64,000 bases of DNA from Bog-159 sp963756605 (GTDB taxonomy: Bacteria; Acidobacteriota; Terriglobia; Bryobacterales; Bryobacteraceae). The stretch lies in assembly GCA_963756605.1 (NCBI GenBank), contig CAVWOT010000032.1, forward strand, positions 186,001 through 250,000. The letters run 5' to 3'. A model generated the notes under the pieces. It saw only the letters and a list, made by a program, of their open reading frames with translations. It was not told the DNA's origin and made no database searches. A program made the translations under genes and the position numbers. This document shows positions 55,330 to 62,397 of the stretch, in pieces. Numbering within the stretch: position 1 is the first letter of the stretch; each line of letters opens with the position of its first letter.

Positions 55330-56793
55330 TCACATCGCGCTGGCGGGCGCCAGGCGATAGTCGCCGTGGCCGGTCCGGTCGATGAAGGTGAAATACCCGG
55401 CATGACCCATGCCCTCGACGTTCCGGTATTTCCAATCTTCAAATGGGAGCGAACCAATTCCTCCCGTGAGGTGGGATTCGATTTCATCCGGCGGTCCATA
55501 GACGATGTACATGTGTCCCCGATCGGTTTGCCAGCCGGGTTTGGATGCCATGGCCCAATGCTTATTGGCGAACGCGATGCGGCGGTAATGTTCTTCCTTG
55601 AATACGTTTTCGGACGCGCCCGGCGTTGGATTGCGCCGCTCCCAAAACTGCTCGATGAACTTCTTGCGTTCTTCATCGGTGGTGAGTTTCAGGAAAGCGG
55701 CGCGCTCCTCGTCGGCGATGATGTAGACCACATCCTGGTTCAACCACCCCAGGTAGGTTGTGGCTTCGCGTTCCGGCGGTGCGAGCGCAGCTTGCCAGGC
55801 CACCACGGCGGCCGCGGCGGTCAGCATGAGGATCAGGGCGCCGAACAACGGCGTCCATGCGCCGCTGGGGCTCTTGGGATACAGCAAACGACGTACACGT
55901 TTCATCAAACTACCTCCTGTTGCGGCCACGGCGGTGCGGCGGCCGGGACCATTGTTTTCCTGCCAACGATTTTGTTCCAAGGTTACGAGCGTCGCGGCAT
56001 AGGCGGGCGCGTCTCCGCGCATTGCGACCACCACATCGTCACAACAGTTTTCGCGTTCGGCGCGAATCACGCTGGAGATCCACCAGACCGCGGGGTGATA
56101 GAACAAGAGACCTTCGACGCACCGCTGCAAGATATTCGCCAGATAGTCGCAGCGGCGGATGTGCGCCAGTTCATGCAGCAGAATCGCTTCGATCTGCTCC
56201 ACTGGCAGCCCGGCCAGCAGACCGACGGGCATCAGAATCAATGGACGGAAATGGCCGAGAACCATGGGCACTTCCGCCACGCTGGACTCCAGCAGCAGGA
56301 CCGGGTGCGATACGCGCAACTGGGCGCGCAAGCGGACGAGTTCGGTTTGCCAGCGCTCCGGCGCACAGCATACGCCGCGGCGGCGCAGCCGGCGGACCGG
56401 TATCCAGCCGGCCAGCTGCCGCAGGCCGATCATCCACACACCCACGATCCAGAATGACGCCAGCCACGGTGCCGCGGCGGCCAGCCACGAACTTGACGGG
56501 CTCAGGGCGTTCAGACTGGTGCCGAAATTCAGCGTGGGGAAAGCATGCGGGCGCGGTATGCCGGGCCGGTAAGCGGTTTGCGGCAGAACGTTAAGCAGGG
56601 TGAGAGCGAATCCGCCCAGCATGATGGCCATGGCGGCGCACCCCGCAGCGTAGCGGATGCGCGGCGAACGCGTCGCCCACAAGACCATGGCGAACAGCGC
56701 GGATACGATGGCCCCTTCCCACAATGAGTGCAGCAGAGTCCAGCCCAGCGCACCGGCGAGCGGCGTCTGGAACCAGCTTTCGAGAAGGCTCAT
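55330..56793 (-). CDS. BlaR1-like M56 metallopeptidase fused to a GWxTD-like C-terminal domain
   Basis: 487 residues. Four N-terminal helices (LLHSLWEGAIVSALFAMVLW, AAMAIMLGGFALTLL, WLASFWIVGVWMIGL) are followed by the M56 zinc site LLHELAHIRRCDYLANILQR and the YHPAVWWISSVIRAERENCCDDVVV region. After another helix (about 350) comes a domain with FIEQFWERRNPTPGASEN, NVFKEEHYRRIAFANKH, SKPGWQTDRGHMYIVYGPPDEIE, a GWxTD-like motif of acidobacteria. Such proteins sense envelope stress and cleave the BlaI repressor. I chose ATG 56793 because a GGAAGGAG site precedes it and its ATGA overlaps the blaI stop. Confidence 0.88.
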   Translation of the reverse strand: MSLLESWFQTPLAGALGWTLLHSLWEGAIVSALFAMVLWATRSPRIRYAAGCAAMAIMLGGFALTLLNVLPQTAYRPGIPRPHAFPTLNFGTSLNALSPSSSWLAAAAPWLASFWIVGVWMIGLRQLAGWIPVRRLRRRGVCCAPERWQTELVRLRAQLRVSHPVLLLESSVAEVPMVLGHFRPLILMPVGLLAGLPVEQIEAILLHELAHIRRCDYLANILQRCVEGLLFYHPAVWWISSVIRAERENCCDDVVVAMRGDAPAYAATLVTLEQNRWQENNGPGRRTAVAATGGSLMKRVRRLLYPKSPSGAWTPLFGALILMLTAAAAVVAWQAALAPPEREATTYLGWLNQDVVYIIADEERAAFLKLTTDEERKKFIEQFWERRNPTPGASENVFKEEHYRRIAFANKHWAMASKPGWQTDRGHMYIVYGPPDEIESHLTGGIGSLPFEDWKYRNVEGMGHAGYFTFIDRTGHGDYRLAPASAM

Positions 56794-57176
56794 GGATTCT
56801 CCTTCCGGTAACGATCCAGGAGCTTGCGCATGGCTGCGAGCTCCTGTTTGGAAGCTTTGCGTGCCGAGAGCGCCCCGATGAGGAGGGCTTCGGCCGAGCC
56901 GCTGAAGGCGCGTTCCAGCAAGTGCCCGGCGAGCTGCTGCTGGGTCCACTCGCGCGGCCGGGCAGCTTCGTAGATGTGCGCGCGCTGGGCCGCGTTCCGG
57001 CGCACGAGTCCCTTTTCGGCCATGATCTGCATGAACTTCAGCACGGTGCTATATTGCGCGGGCCGCCGCCGGTTGATCGCGGTATAGACATCGCGCACGG
57101 TGCCGGGTCCGATGCTCCACAGGACGGTCAGGATTTCAAGCTCGGCGTCGGTGGGCCGGGGCGGCTCTGCTGCCAT
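56790..57176 (-). CDS. BlaI/MecI-type winged-helix repressor
   Basis: 128 residues. The N-terminal winged helix reads PTDAELEILTVLWSIGPGTVRDVYTAINRRRPAQYSTVLKFMQIMAEKGLVRR (in pieces), the BlaI signature, followed by a C-terminal dimer segment (GHLLERAFSGSAEALLIGAL). It represses its own operon and is inactivated by its M56 partner, whose start codon overlaps its stop. A symmetric operator lies just upstream at 57178-57207. No beta-lactamase gene is present in the window, so the regulon is probably different. Confidence 0.92.
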   Translation of the reverse strand: MAAEPPRPTDAELEILTVLWSIGPGTVRDVYTAINRRRPAQYSTVLKFMQIMAEKGLVRRNAAQRAHIYEAARPREWTQQQLAGHLLERAFSGSAEALLIGALSARKASKQELAAMRKLLDRYRKENP

Positions 57177-57177
57177 A

Positions 57178-57207
57178 TACGAAGACTTTACTAGTAAGTT
57201 CTTCGTA
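57178..57207 (-). promoter_or_regulatory. Symmetric BlaI operator
   Basis: Arms TACGAAGA (57178-57185) and TCTTCGTA (57200-57207) are exact complements centred on TTACTAGTAA (57188-57197). The two 15-base halves agree at 13 positions. It covers the spacer, -10 element and start region of the blaI promoter. Confidence 0.8.
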
Positions 57208-57213
57208 TGTCAA
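57185..57213 (-). promoter_or_regulatory. blaI promoter (probable leaderless message)
   Basis: On the minus strand TTGACA (57213-57208) is a perfect -35 element. It is followed after exactly 17 bases by TAAAGT (57190-57185), a moderate -10 element. Transcription would begin at about 57178, one or two bases before ATG 57176; there is no room for a Shine-Dalgarno site. Confidence 0.7.
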
Positions 57214-57418
57214 GCGCTTTTTTTAAGGGCGCCGTTGCGGCACGCAAGGCGTTGAGTTGAGGGCCTTTTTTTTACGGATTGGGCACTACCGGTACGGTTG
57301 AAGTGACCGGGACGTACCGGGAGTAATTTGCCCGGACCGGCCTTGTGGGTAAGCGGCGGAGCCAAGTGCGTTTTCCCGGCACTCATCCGGCAAACATGTC
57401 CATCTGATTGACACTCCC

Positions 57419-57754
57419 ATGTCACCTCAGGGAGCATTGTCGACAACGAAGTGCTTGCGGCAGAATCGATCTTTTTTTGAAGAGACGCCGGCGCACTCCT
57501 CGCTCGATTGGCACCATGCGCCTACAACGCAATACGTGATTACTCTGTCGGGCGGGTTGGAGTTTGTGACGCGCGGAGGGGAGAGTTTCATCATCCATCC
57601 GGGCGAGATTCTGGTGGCTGCCGACACCACCGGTTCCGGCCACAAATGGCGGCTTATTGATGACCAGCCCTGGAGGAGGCTTTACGTGGCGTGCAAAGAA
57701 GGCAGCAAGGTCAACTCCCGCCCCGATTGGTACGCGCTGTTGCAGACGTCATGA
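57419..57754 (+). CDS. Small cupin-domain protein, possibly N-terminally eroded
   Basis: 111 residues. The clear part is a cupin barrel: LDWHHAPTTQYVITLSGGLEF (first strands, metal-binding His-type motif), then VTRGGESFIIHPGEILVAADTTGSGHKWRLIDD (second motif, in pieces). Homologous proteins usually have 30-40 more conserved residues before SFFEETP; here the N-terminal 20 residues look unrelated, so the gene may be a remnant whose start was replaced. The start ATG 57419 has no good ribosome site. Function unknown (sugar or small-molecule binding in this family). Confidence 0.6.
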   Translation: MSPQGALSTTKCLRQNRSFFEETPAHSSLDWHHAPTTQYVITLSGGLEFVTRGGESFIIHPGEILVAADTTGSGHKWRLIDDQPWRRLYVACKEGSKVNSRPDWYALLQTS

Positions 57755-58056
57755 ATCCAGAAGATACCAGTGCCTGCGAACAAACTCTGGGGAGCGCAGA
57801 CGCAACGCTTCGCTTGAGCATTTCAGCATTGGTACGGATCTCATCCCGCGGGAAATGATCGCGGCGTACGCGAATCATAAGGTGGCCGGATCGATGAGAA
57901 CCATCACGCGTTGATCGTTAGCGCGTGTGACGAAATCAATAGGAATCCGGCGCGGTAGCCAGCCTCTTGCATCAGAAAGCGAAGGCCGGTACCGAGATAA
58001 CGAATCGAGTGAACTTCTCCGCTCTTATATCGTAAAATCACGTTTGTATAGTTTGA
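57755..58056. other. Eroded stretch without a supported gene
   Basis: About 300 bases. A leftward frame (58239 to 57904, containing PYIVPGDEVALSPGCPVRTIRV and VILRYKSGEVHSIRYLGTG) is open over part of it and looks mildly protein-like, but it conflicts with the TPR frame on the other strand from 58057. I do not call it a gene. Confidence 0.35.
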
Positions 58057-58239
58057 CCCGGGAGGAGTTGTGACGCCCGAAGCCAGGACGATCGCAGGAA
58101 TTACGCGGATTGTTCGTACCGGGCAGCCTGGGGAAAGTGCCACTTCATCTCCGGGAACTATGTAAGGGCGGCGGAACAGTTTGAGCAGCTCATCGCCCAC
58201 GGCCTCGGAACTGGCTTTACAAAGGACGTAGAAGCCCAC

Positions 58240-59079
58240 ATGCGATCCCGGTTGTACCAGAATGCCGCTGCATGCTATGCAGAGGGCGGCGACGGTGAAA
58301 AGGCTGTCAGATTGTTGGAAATGTGCGTCGAGGAATCTCCAGCGACGCGGGGAGTTCGGCTCAAGTTAGTCAAACTGTACCTTTCGTCGCCCTTGGACGT
58401 CGCCCCCGAAAAGGTATTGAAATGCCTTCGCGAGGAAGAAAGGATCGACCCTTCTTTCGGGGAGGACCCGCGGGGCTCCATTGCGCTGATGCTGGGCGAA
58501 ATGGCAGGAAACGACCTTCGTGCCACACTGCGAAAGGTTGCGGAGTCAAACCCCGCGGATCTGCGGTTCATGACCGCCGTTGTCGCAAGGCATTGGACCC
58601 CATTCCGGTCCCTGGACGAAAAGAGCCAAAAGGAATGGGTTGGCGCGATTCGCACGCTCTGGGTCGATCCGCTGGGCGCTCTCGTGCGGCGGAGGGTAGC
58701 TGGCACGTTCGCCGATATTGTCGAAGATCAGTTAAGGCGACTCCTTGATCGCTTCCGGCTGGAAAAAGCTAACGTGGTCCTGCAGAAAATATCGCCGGGT
58801 TCCAAGGAGGACAAGTTTCTGAAATACCTGGAAAAAGGATCGCATCTCACCCTCGGCGAAATGATCTCTGAGATCAATGGCACCCGATACCCGGACTTGA
58901 AAGCGTGGCTCCAACTCAACGCGCACCGCCTCTGGCGGGACTGGGACACAAAACGCGCTTGGAGGCTCAATGATCTCCGTCGCCCGTCCAGCCATGGCGG
59001 TTCCGAACTCTCGGAGCACGATGCCATCGAACTCTATGAGTTGAGCGCCTGGTTCCTCAGCCGGCTCTATGCTGACTGA
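58240..59079 (+). CDS. TPR-like protein, probably 5'-truncated
   Basis: 279 residues from ATG 58240. The same frame is open to 58057 and that upstream part is clearly TPR-like (AAWGKCHFISGNYVRAAEQF, then EAHMRSRLYQN leading into the annotated part), yet it has no ATG, GTG or TTG and an in-frame TGA at 58054. The natural start is therefore lost, by truncation or frameshift. After the TPR units (GDGEKAVRLLEMCVEESP) comes a helical C-terminal part of about 180 residues (HLTLGEMISEINGTRYPDLKAW, DAIELYELSAWFLSRLY) that I do not recognise. No function assigned. Confidence 0.6.
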   Translation: MRSRLYQNAAACYAEGGDGEKAVRLLEMCVEESPATRGVRLKLVKLYLSSPLDVAPEKVLKCLREEERIDPSFGEDPRGSIALMLGEMAGNDLRATLRKVAESNPADLRFMTAVVARHWTPFRSLDEKSQKEWVGAIRTLWVDPLGALVRRRVAGTFADIVEDQLRRLLDRFRLEKANVVLQKISPGSKEDKFLKYLEKGSHLTLGEMISEINGTRYPDLKAWLQLNAHRLWRDWDTKRAWRLNDLRRPSSHGGSELSEHDAIELYELSAWFLSRLYAD

Positions 59080-59088
59080 ATTCCAAAG

Positions 59089-59301
59089 TCAGAGATCTTC
59101 AGGGCGAAGCCCCGTGTCCTTCGGGATTCTGGATCGCGCAGCCGGGCCAACCTCTTCGCTGTCGTGAAAGCAGAATGTGAACTTGGACCACCCCGCACGT
59201 CTCAGTTTTCGATGCGACCCAACCTGCTTCTCTAGCGTCCAGCCGATTCGCAACAAAGCTGCGTAGACTCTCTTGGCCTTGGTCGCCGGCCACCTGCTCA
59301 A
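59089..59301 (-). CDS. HicA-like mRNA interferase toxin (module 2)
   Basis: 70 residues. The pattern RWPATKAKRVYAALLRIGW, GSHRKLRRAGWSKFTFCFHDSEEVG (in pieces; catalytic His in GSH) and KDTGLRPEDL is that of a HicA variant. The start is TTG at 59301, which overlaps the HicB stop (TTGA), so it is translationally coupled. Different in sequence from the HicA at 965. Confidence 0.8.
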   Translation of the reverse strand: MSRWPATKAKRVYAALLRIGWTLEKQVGSHRKLRRAGWSKFTFCFHDSEEVGPAARSRIPKDTGLRPEDL

Positions 59302-59519
59302 GCCGCAAAGAGGACACGCAGCGGTGCGGGGACTTCCTCGCCGCTCTCGATCATGTCTGTCAGCACCTGAAGAGCGATCGACTTCACCTTTCGCACGGCT
59401 TCTTCTTCGCTGGCGCCATAGGCCATCACGCCCGGGAGGTCCGGCACAGAAGCCAGAATACGACCATCCTCCTCCCGTTCGACTTCGACACGGATTGGAT
59501 CGATCTCCACCATCGTCAT
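59298..59519 (-). CDS. HicB-like antitoxin (module 2)
   Basis: 73 residues: VEIDPIRVEVEREEDGRILASVPDLPGVMAYGASEEEAVRKVKSIALQVL (in pieces) is the HicB partial RNase-H-like fold (PDLPGVMAYG is diagnostic), followed by a short helix and GEEVPAPLRV. It should neutralise the downstream HicA. No separate DNA-binding domain is present. Confidence 0.88.
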   Translation of the reverse strand: MTMVEIDPIRVEVEREEDGRILASVPDLPGVMAYGASEEEAVRKVKSIALQVLTDMIESGEEVPAPLRVLFAA

Positions 59520-59543
59520 TTCTATTGTAGCTGAAACGCACTC

Positions 59544-60989
59544 CTACAACCCTGCGCGCCGCCACATCTCATCCACCCGGCGCTTCACCTCATCAGACAT
59601 GCGGATCACACCGGGCCAAGGCCTGATAAATCCCTCCTCGGGCCACTTACGCGTAGCGTCCACGCCCATCTTAGAGCCGTAATTCGGCAGACGGCTGGAA
59701 TGGTCCAGTGAGTCTATTGGGCCCATTGTAAATTGTATGTCGCGCTGCGGGTCGATGTTATTCAGCGCCTTCCAGGTTACTTCGCGCACGTCCTGCACGT
59801 TAACATCTTCATCCACCACCACGATGCACTTACTGAACATCGCCTGCCCCAGGCCCCAGATGGCCGACATCACCTTGCGCGCGTGACCCGGATAGGACTT
59901 GCGAATCGCCACCAGGATCAAGTTATGAAAGATACCTTCGGCCGGCATACAAATGTCGCGCACTTCAGGTAATTGCAGGCGCATCAGCGGCAGGAAGATG
60001 CGCTCGATGGCTTTACCCATGTAAAAATCCTCCATGGGCGGCGGCCCCACGATGGTGGTGGCGTAAATCGGATCGTTACGCTGGGTAAGGCAGGTGAGGT
60101 GGAAGACGGGATACTCATCGGCCAGCGAATAGAATCCGGTGTGATCGCCGAAGGGCCCTTCGGTGCGCAGTTCGCCTAACTCCACGTATCCTTCGAGCAC
60201 GATCTCGGCCTGCGCGGGCACTTCCAGATCGCAAGTCTGGCACCTCACCATCTCCACCGGACTGCCGCGCAGGAAGCCGGCGATCATCATTTCGTCCAGA
60301 TCCGGCGGCAGCGGCAGGATCGCGGAAAACATGGTGGCGGGGTCCGCGCCGATCGCGACGGCGACGTCCATGCGTCTCGCTCCGGCAGCGCCCATACGGC
60401 GATAATGCTCGGCGCCCTGCTTGTGCGTCTGCCAGTGCATGCCGGCGGTGCGCTGGTCGTAGATCTGCATGCGGTACATGCCGCAATTGCGCTTGCCGGA
60501 ATCGGGATTGCGCGAGAAGACCAGCGGTAGCGTAATGAAGCGGCCGCCATCCTCTGGCCAGCACTGCAGCACCGGGTAATCGAGCAGCGAAAAACCTGTC
60601 GTGCGAACCACCTCCTGGCAGGGCCCTTTCGACACGGTCTTGGGAAAGAACGATCCCATTTCGGCCAGCTTGGGCAGCATCTTCAACTTGCCGATCAGGC
60701 CTTCGGGCATGCGCATATCCAGGTACTCTGAGATGCGCTGAGCCACGGTCTCGACCGAGTCCACTTCGAGCGCGATTTGCATTTTGCGCATGCTGGCGTA
60801 GCTGTTGATCAGCACCGGAATGCGATAACCCTTAGGCTTCTCGAACAGCAGCGCGGGGCCGCCGGCCTTCGCCGCGCGATCGGCGAATTCGGTGATTTCC
60901 AGGATAGGGTCCACTTCGAACGGAATGCGCTTGAGCTCCTGGTTCTTCTCCAGCGCGGCGATGAATTCACGCAGATCGGCGTAGGCCAT
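59544..60989 (-). CDS. UbiD-family decarboxylase (menaquinone-type)
   Basis: 481 residues, full length. Family markers are DLREFIAALEKNQELKRI at the start, GDHTGFYSLADEYPVFHLTCLTQRNDPIYATTIVGPPPMEDFYMGKAIERIFLPL (in pieces, with the ELRTEGPFGDHTGFY catalytic Glu/Asp region near residue 277) and IVVVDEDVNVQDVREVTWKALNNIDPQRD. These enzymes use prenylated FMN to decarboxylate aromatic or unsaturated acids, and in this subgroup most often act in ubiquinone or futalosine-pathway menaquinone synthesis. No UbiX gene is in the window. Starts at ATG 60989. Confidence 0.93.
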   Translation of the reverse strand: MAYADLREFIAALEKNQELKRIPFEVDPILEITEFADRAAKAGGPALLFEKPKGYRIPVLINSYASMRKMQIALEVDSVETVAQRISEYLDMRMPEGLIGKLKMLPKLAEMGSFFPKTVSKGPCQEVVRTTGFSLLDYPVLQCWPEDGGRFITLPLVFSRNPDSGKRNCGMYRMQIYDQRTAGMHWQTHKQGAEHYRRMGAAGARRMDVAVAIGADPATMFSAILPLPPDLDEMMIAGFLRGSPVEMVRCQTCDLEVPAQAEIVLEGYVELGELRTEGPFGDHTGFYSLADEYPVFHLTCLTQRNDPIYATTIVGPPPMEDFYMGKAIERIFLPLMRLQLPEVRDICMPAEGIFHNLILVAIRKSYPGHARKVMSAIWGLGQAMFSKCIVVVDEDVNVQDVREVTWKALNNIDPQRDIQFTMGPIDSLDHSSRLPNYGSKMGVDATRKWPEEGFIRPWPGVIRMSDEVKRRVDEMWRRAGL

Positions 60990-61047
60990 GGGTTCTCACT
61001 TTCTACTATGATTGAAGTTCACTCGCAAAATCCATAAAGGAGTAATC

Positions 61048-61782
61048 ATGTTTAATCGAGTGGCATTCGTCACGGGGGCCAGCCGGGGGATCGGCCGGGA
61101 GATCGCCCTGACTTTATGCCGCGCCGGTTTCGATATCGCGGTGGCCTCGCCGGAGATCGAAAAAAACGAAGAAGTGGCGGAAAAAATACGAGCTTGCAGC
61201 GGGCAGGCGCTGACCGTGAATCTGGACCTGTTATCGTACGATTCGATTCGGGACGGCTTCGGCAAAGCCATGCAAAAATTCGGGCGCATCGACGTGTTGG
61301 TGAACAACGCGGGAGTGACGCGCGATGGGTTGGCGGTGCGCATGAAGCGCGAGGATTGGGACCGCGTACTGCAGATCAATTTGCACGGCGCGTTTTTCGC
61401 GATCCAGCAGGTGTTACCCACTATGATGAAGCAGCGCTATGGGCGCATCGTGAACATTGCTTCGGTGGTGGGCGAAGCGGGCAACGCGGGCCAGGCGAAT
61501 TATGTGGCCTCGAAGGCGGGAATCATCGGCCTGACCAAGGCGATTGCACAGGAGATGGCGGCGCGGGAGATCACCGTGAACGCCGTGGCACCGGGATTCA
61601 TTGACACGGATATGACGGCGGTGCTGACGGACGAGCTGAAAGAGAAGCTGCTGGCGCAGGTGCCATTGCGGCGGCTGGGCCGGCCCGAGGAGATCGCGGC
61701 CGCTGTGCGTTTTCTGGTCAGCGACGAGGCGGGATACATCACGGGGCACGTGCTGAATGTCAACGGCGGCATGTACATGTAG
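61048..61782 (+). CDS. fabG: 3-oxoacyl-ACP reductase-like short-chain dehydrogenase
   Basis: 244 residues of the classical SDR family. NAD(P) motif TGASRGIG, structural NNAG, catalytic Ser in IASVVG, and YVASK (Tyr/Lys). The C-terminal GHVLNVNGGMYM is FabG-like. It reduces 3-ketoacyl-ACP in fatty acid or a related acyl pathway. I chose ATG 61048 because AAGGAG lies seven bases upstream. The last 112 bases are part of a 295-base unit that is repeated in tandem downstream. It is divergent from the UbiD gene. Confidence 0.85.
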   Translation: MFNRVAFVTGASRGIGREIALTLCRAGFDIAVASPEIEKNEEVAEKIRACSGQALTVNLDLLSYDSIRDGFGKAMQKFGRIDVLVNNAGVTRDGLAVRMKREDWDRVLQINLHGAFFAIQQVLPTMMKQRYGRIVNIASVVGEAGNAGQANYVASKAGIIGLTKAIAQEMAAREITVNAVAPGFIDTDMTAVLTDELKEKLLAQVPLRRLGRPEEIAAAVRFLVSDEAGYITGHVLNVNGGMYM

Positions 61783-62275
61783 GCTCGCTTCGCTCGCCGT
61801 GGCTGGTGGTTAGTGGCTGGTGGCTGGTGGTTTAGTTTCCGATGTAGATTCGCCCGATGGTTCACTTCGTGCTCGATTATGGCGCGTCGGCGCGACTGGT
61901 GCGGCCGTTACGTGAACCCGCTAAGTTATCGCGGCCGTCTGCAACTCCGTGACGTAACCTGATTAGCGGCTGGGCCGGCCTGAGGAAATCGCAGCGGCTG
62001 TGCGTTTTCTGGTCAGCGACGAGGCGGGGTATATCACGGGGCACGTGCTGAATGTCAACGGCGGCATGTACATGTAGGCTCGCTTCGCTCGCCGTGGCTG
62101 GTGGTTAGTGGCTGGTGGCTGGTGGTTTAGTTTCCGATGTAGATTCGCCCGATGGTTCACTTCGTGCTCGATTATGGCGCGTCGGCGCGACTGGTGCGGC
62201 CGTTACGTGAACCCGCTAAGTTATCGCGGCCGTCTGCAACTCCGTGCCGTAACCTGATTAGCGGCTGGGCCGGCC
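61671..62275 (+). repeat. 295-base tandem duplication of the fabG 3' end
   Basis: GCGGCTGGGC begins copies at 61671, 61966 and 62261, spaced exactly 295 bases. Copy 2 (61966-62260) is complete and includes the last 38 codons of fabG plus the intergenic part; copy 3 is only 15 bases. Coding differences between copies 1 and 2 that I can see are all synonymous, while the noncoding parts are almost identical. Inside each unit is the GGCTGGTGG repeat (61801-61834, 62096-62129). Confidence 0.85.
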
Positions 62276-62397
62276 CAAAACATTTTCGGCGAACTTGTAG
62301 CGCTCCGTCGCTGTGAGGTGGCGATGACGCGCATGGTGCGGCCGGACATGCCCTCCCGGTAAGAACGAAAAGATTCGATGTTGTGAATCTCCAAGCA
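62276..62397. other. Short gap before the Lhr gene end
   Basis: 122 bases with a rightward 12-residue frame (MTRMVRPDMPSR) and nothing else that I can support. Confidence 0.3.

Noticed and set aside
57904..58239. Leftward 111-codon frame as a gene
   Set aside because: The opposite strand from 58057 on encodes a good TPR motif in frame with the downstream gene. Both cannot be real over that part, and this frame has no named family.
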